DNA from: an uncultured Sphingopyxis sp.
Lineage (GTDB): Bacteria; Pseudomonadota; Alphaproteobacteria; Sphingomonadales; Sphingomonadaceae
DNA length: 32,886 bases
NCBI GenBank assembly: GCA_937873425.1
Contig: CALMYE010000217.1
Location: forward strand, 1 to 32,886
Direction of reading: 5' to 3'
Shown piece after piece: positions 30,288 to 32,886 of the stretch. Positions within the stretch are counted from its first letter, which is position 1, and every line of letters starts with the position of its first letter. The position numbers and the translations under genes are program-made. The notes below the pieces were generated by a model, which did no database searches, was not told where the DNA came from, and saw nothing but the letters and a program-made list of their open reading frames with translations.

Positions 30288-31538
30288 TCAGGCCAGCTCC
30301 ACCGTCGTCACCATATAGCTCGCCTCGCGCAGCGCGGCGACGAGGCTGTCGAGATGCTCCTTGTCGCGCGCCTCGCACTCGATGTCGGTGATCAGGCCCT
30401 TGGCGGGGAGCGTCGTGAAGATGCGCTGGTGATAGATTTCGATGATGTTGACCTGTTTCTCGTCGAAGATCTTCATCACCCGGAACAGCGCGCCCGGCCG
30501 GTCCTGAAGCCGGATGCGCAGCCGCGCGATGCGGCCCGAACGCGCGAGGTCGCGCAGCAGCACATTGGCGAGCAGGCGCGTGTCGATATTGCCGCCGGTC
30601 AGCACCAGCCCGACCTTGCGCCCCGCGAACTCCTCGGGATGCGCGAGCATCGCCGCGAGCCCCGCCGCGCCCGCGCCCTCGACCACCGTCTTCTCGATCT
30701 GGAGCAGCAGGCTGACCGCGCGCTCCAGATGGCGCTCGGCGACGAGCACGATATCGTCGTTGAGCTCGGCGACCAGCTTGCGCGTATAGCTCCCCGGCTC
30801 CTTCACCGCGATGCCCTCGGCCAGCGTGTCGCCCTCGCACGCCATGTCGACGCCGTTGAGTTCGGCATACATCGAGGGGTAAAGCTCGGCCTGCACGCCG
30901 ACGAGGCGCATGTCGTTCTTGATCCCGCGCGCCGCGGTGCCCATGCCGGCGAGCAGCCCGCCGCCGCCGATCGGCACGATCAGCGTGTCGATCTCGGGCA
31001 CATCCTCGAGCATCTCGAGCGCCACCGTCCCCTGCCCCGCCGCGACATGCGGATGGTCGAACGGATGAACGAAGGTCAGGCCGCGCTCCTGCTCCAGCAG
31101 CCTCGCATGCGCATAGGCGTCGTCGAACTTCTCGCCGTGGAGGACGATCTGCGCGCCGTGGCCGGCGGTCTGCGACACCTTCACCTGCGGCGTCGTCTTC
31201 GGCATCACGATGGTGACCGGGACGCCGAGCCGCTTGCCGTGATAGGCGAGGCCCTGCGCATGATTGCCCGCCGACGCCGCGATCACGCCGCGCGCTTTCG
31301 CCTCGTCGTCCAGCAGCAGCAGCGCATTGAGCGCGCCGCGTTCCTTGTATGCCGCGGTGAACTGCAGATTCTCGAACTTCAGCCATACGTCGGCGCCGAC
31401 CAGCTCGGACAGCGTCTGCGACTTGAGCGTCGGGGTGCGGACCACCGCGCCGTCAATTCGCTCCGCCGCCGCGCGCACGTCGTCGAGCGTGATCGCCGGA
31501 TAATCGGCGGCGGAGGTCAGGGTGAGTTGATCGGTCAT
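30288..31538 (-). CDS. ilvA: Threonine ammonia-lyase (threonine dehydratase) with ACT domain
   Basis: 416 residues. It is a PLP enzyme converting L-threonine to 2-oxobutanoate, the first step toward isoleucine, or a catabolic dehydratase. PLP Lys65 is in KFENLQFTAAYKERGA, followed by SAGNHAQGLAYHG, the phosphate-binding loop VPIGGGGLLAGMG and LTGGNIDTRLL. A single C-terminal ACT-like domain (LRIRLQDRPGALFRVMKIFDEKQVNIIEI, about 335-416) makes it shorter than the classical two-ACT IlvA and like the about 400-residue form. Either ilvA or tdcB-like naming is defensible; allosteric control through the ACT domain is expected. Confidence 0.92.
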   Translation of the reverse strand: MTDQLTLTSAADYPAITLDDVRAAAERIDGAVVRTPTLKSQTLSELVGADVWLKFENLQFTAAYKERGALNALLLLDDEAKARGVIAASAGNHAQGLAYHGKRLGVPVTIVMPKTTPQVKVSQTAGHGAQIVLHGEKFDDAYAHARLLEQERGLTFVHPFDHPHVAAGQGTVALEMLEDVPEIDTLIVPIGGGGLLAGMGTAARGIKNDMRLVGVQAELYPSMYAELNGVDMACEGDTLAEGIAVKEPGSYTRKLVAELNDDIVLVAERHLERAVSLLLQIEKTVVEGAGAAGLAAMLAHPEEFAGRKVGLVLTGGNIDTRLLANVLLRDLARSGRIARLRIRLQDRPGALFRVMKIFDEKQVNIIEIYHQRIFTTLPAKGLITDIECEARDKEHLDSLVAALREASYMVTTVELA

Positions 31539-31586
31539 GGCGCTGCGGCCCTAACGGCAAGCAAGGCGAAGGGAAAGAGCGAAACT

Positions 31587-31763
31587 CCCCTCCCTGCAAG
31601 GGAGGGGGTGATCAGAGGCACGTGACTCTGATCACGGGTGGGTGAAGCGCAGCCGGGCTCGAAGTCCGGCTGTGCTTGCTCCGGCGCCGCGTCAAAAGGC
31701 CCGCTCCGGCATCGAGCCGGAGCGGGCCTCACCCACCCCTTGCCCCTCCCTTTCAGGGAGGGG
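31587..31763. repeat. Compound palindromic repeat, divergent multi-hairpin form (copy 10)
   Basis: Terminal hairpins CCCCTCCCT...AGGGAGGGG (31587-31607 and 31743-31763) enclose three strong inner hairpins: GTGATCAGAG/CTCTGATCAC, CAGCCGG/CCGGCTG and GGCCCGCTCCGGC/GCCGGAGCGGGCC. GGGTGGGTGA near the left pairs with TCACCCACCC near the right. The outer plan equals the other copies, but the inner sequences are unrelated to the GAGACTTG type. It lies between divergent ilvA and the dehydrogenase gene. Confidence 0.85.
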
Positions 31764-31799
31764 TGGTTCTCGTCACGAACAATGCTTATGGACCACCCC

Positions 31800-32678
31800 A
31801 TGAGCGAACAGAAATTGCGCATCGCCTTCATCGGCACCGGCGTCATGGGCGGGCCGATGGCCGGGCATCTGGCGCGCGCCGGCCATGACGTCACCGTCTA
31901 CAACCGCACCCGCGCCAGGGCCGACGCCTGGGCGGCGGAGCATGGCGGCCGCGCCGCCGCCACGCCCGCGGAGGCCGCGGCGGATGCCGACGCGGTGCTC
32001 GCCTGCGTCGGCAACGACGACGATCTCGCGCAGGTGGCGCTCGGCCGCGACGGAGCGTTCAGGGCGATGCGCAAGGGCGCGGTCTTCATCGACCACACCA
32101 CCGTCTCCGCGCGCATCGCGCGTCAATTGTCGGTCGAGGCCGATGCGCTGGGCCTGCTCGGCGTCGACGCCCCCGTCTCGGGCGGGCAGGCCGGGGCGCA
32201 GAACGGCACGCTGTCGATCATGTGCGGCGGCAGCCCCGCCGCCTTCGCCGCCGCCGAGCCGGTGATGCGCGCCTATGCCGCGCGCATCGTCCATATCGGC
32301 GGCCCCGGCGCGGGCCAGACGACCAAGATGGTCAACCAGATCGCCATCGCCGGCGTGCTGCAGGGCCTGTCGGAGGCGCTGCGCTTCGCGCAGGCATCGC
32401 GGCTCGATACCGACAAGGTGTTCGAGGCGGTGTCGGGCGGCGCCGCGGCGAGCTGGCAGATGCTCAACCGCTGGGGCACGATGGCGAAGGACGAGTTCGA
32501 TTTCGGCTTCGCGGTCGACTGGATGCGCAAGGACCTCGGCCTCGCGCTCGAGGAGGCGCGGGCCAATGGCGCGGCGCTGCCGGTCGCGGCGCTGGTCGAT
32601 CAATTCTATGCCGAGGTGCAGGCGCTGGGTCACGGACGCAGCGACACCAGCTCGCTGGTGACGAGGCTGGGGAAATGA
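31800..32678 (+). CDS. Beta-hydroxyacid dehydrogenase (3-hydroxyisobutyrate dehydrogenase family)
   Basis: 292 residues from ATG 31800 (MSEQKLRIAFIG); in-frame ATGs at 31782 and 31788 are alternatives, and none has a strong ribosome-binding site. The NAD(P)-binding motif is FIGTGVMGGPMAGHLARAGHDVTVYNRT, where the neutral/basic NRT after beta-2 favours NADP(H). The substrate loop is DAPVSGGQAGAQNGTLSIMCGG, the catalytic Lys176 lies in GAGQTTKMVNQ, and DWMRKDLGLALEEA completes the family signature. Substrates could be 3-hydroxyisobutyrate, tartronate semialdehyde or a succinic-semialdehyde-type compound; sequence alone does not decide. Confidence 0.92.
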   Translation: MSEQKLRIAFIGTGVMGGPMAGHLARAGHDVTVYNRTRARADAWAAEHGGRAAATPAEAAADADAVLACVGNDDDLAQVALGRDGAFRAMRKGAVFIDHTTVSARIARQLSVEADALGLLGVDAPVSGGQAGAQNGTLSIMCGGSPAAFAAAEPVMRAYAARIVHIGGPGAGQTTKMVNQIAIAGVLQGLSEALRFAQASRLDTDKVFEAVSGGAAASWQMLNRWGTMAKDEFDFGFAVDWMRKDLGLALEEARANGAALPVAALVDQFYAEVQALGHGRSDTSSLVTRLGK

Positions 32679-32698
32679 GGGACGGCGGCAAAAACCAT

Positions 32699-32853
32699 CC
32701 CCTCCCGCAAGCGGCAGGGGCAGCGAGACTTGCCAGCTTGCTGGCTAGTCGCAGCGGGGTGGGCAGGTTGCGAGGCAGGCTTGCCCACCCCGCTGCAACT
32801 AGGTCCGGCTGCGCCGGACCAAGTTTCGCTGCCCCTCCCGCCTGCGGGAGGGG
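32699..32853. repeat. Compound palindromic repeat, complete symmetrical form (copy 11)
   Basis: This 155-bp copy is the most symmetrical. The left half reads terminal hairpin (32699-32720), CAGCGAGACTTG, inner hairpin CCAGC-TT-GCTGG, CTAGTCGCAGCGGGGTGGGC. The right half is its reverse complement in plan: GCCCACCCCGCTGCAACTAG, inner hairpin GTCCGGC-TGC-GCCGGAC (32803-32819), CAAGTTTCGCTG, terminal hairpin (32832-32853). The inner stems differ in sequence between halves while the flanks match. No gene is seen in the remaining 33 bases of the window. Confidence 0.92.
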
Positions 32854-32886
32854 ATTGCTCCTGTTCGCTGCCCTCCTCCTCACCGC

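Noticed and set aside
29365-31386. 673-codon minus-strand frame suggesting a fusion ending in a GNAT domain
   Set aside because: Only the last 160 codons are GNAT; the rest is an out-of-frame reading of the thioesterase and threonine dehydratase genes.
3889-32853. Regularly recurring palindromes considered as a CRISPR array
   Set aside because: Copies are kilobases apart, not separated by uniform spacers, and no cas genes are present.

Overview
The window is chromosomal DNA from a GC-rich alphaproteobacterium. The gene families, very high GC, many GTG/TTG starts, a PhyR-NepR-EcfG general stress response locus and abundant palindromic intergenic repeats fit a sphingomonad (Sphingopyxis/Sphingomonas-like). 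This placement is an inference from gene content. I find 35 protein-coding genes and no tRNA, rRNA, CRISPR array, insertion sequence or prophage.

Layout. (1) 1-5.5 kb: the 5' part of secA with a small signal-peptide gene upstream of it, a small exported protein, an SDR oxidoreductase, and a two-gene operon of exported GIN-domain (DUF2807) proteins behind a strong palindromic operator. (2) 5.6-10.8 kb: a GreA/GreB-type protein coupled to a 59-residue HTH-like protein, an HI0933-type flavoprotein, a DEAD-box RNA helicase with a DbpA-type tail, and a quinone reductase. (3) 10.9-15.9 kb: a glutathione-dependent formaldehyde/C1 block (fghA, ybaK-like, VOC protein, purU, adhC) with a divergent LysR regulator. 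(4) 15.9-18.6 kb: an AT-richer orphan gene, L-serine dehydratase and Fe-superoxide dismutase. (5) 18.7-21.4 kb: ligase-associated exonuclease plus ATP-dependent DNA ligase, overlapping, with an alphaproteobacterial LexA-box match upstream and a palindromic repeat inserted in frame in the ligase. (6) 21.4-27.3 kb: a stress-signalling island of Crp/Fnr regulator, HWE histidine kinase, PhyR, a stand-alone EcfG, a BLUF blue-light receptor, and NepR-EcfG behind a textbook GGAAC-N16-CGTT promoter. (7) 27.3-32.7 kb: PQQ-type sugar dehydrogenase, alpha/beta hydrolase, GNAT acetyltransferase, thioesterase, threonine dehydratase and a beta-hydroxyacid dehydrogenase.

How it works together. In the stress island the HWE kinase is a candidate phosphodonor for PhyR. 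Phosphorylated PhyR would sequester NepR and free EcfG, which would activate its own nepR-ecfG promoter. A second EcfG and a BLUF photoreceptor are interleaved between phyR and nepR, suggesting a light input or output branch. AdhC oxidises S-hydroxymethylglutathione, FghA hydrolyses S-formylglutathione to formate, and PurU releases formate from 10-formyl-THF.

The most unusual non-coding feature is a family of at least 11 compound palindromes. Their terminal CCTCCCC-type hairpins enclose inner hairpins whose stems change sequence from copy to copy but stay paired, between invariant flanks. One copy lies inside the DNA ligase gene and is translated, and another appears to supply the ribosome-binding site of the next gene.
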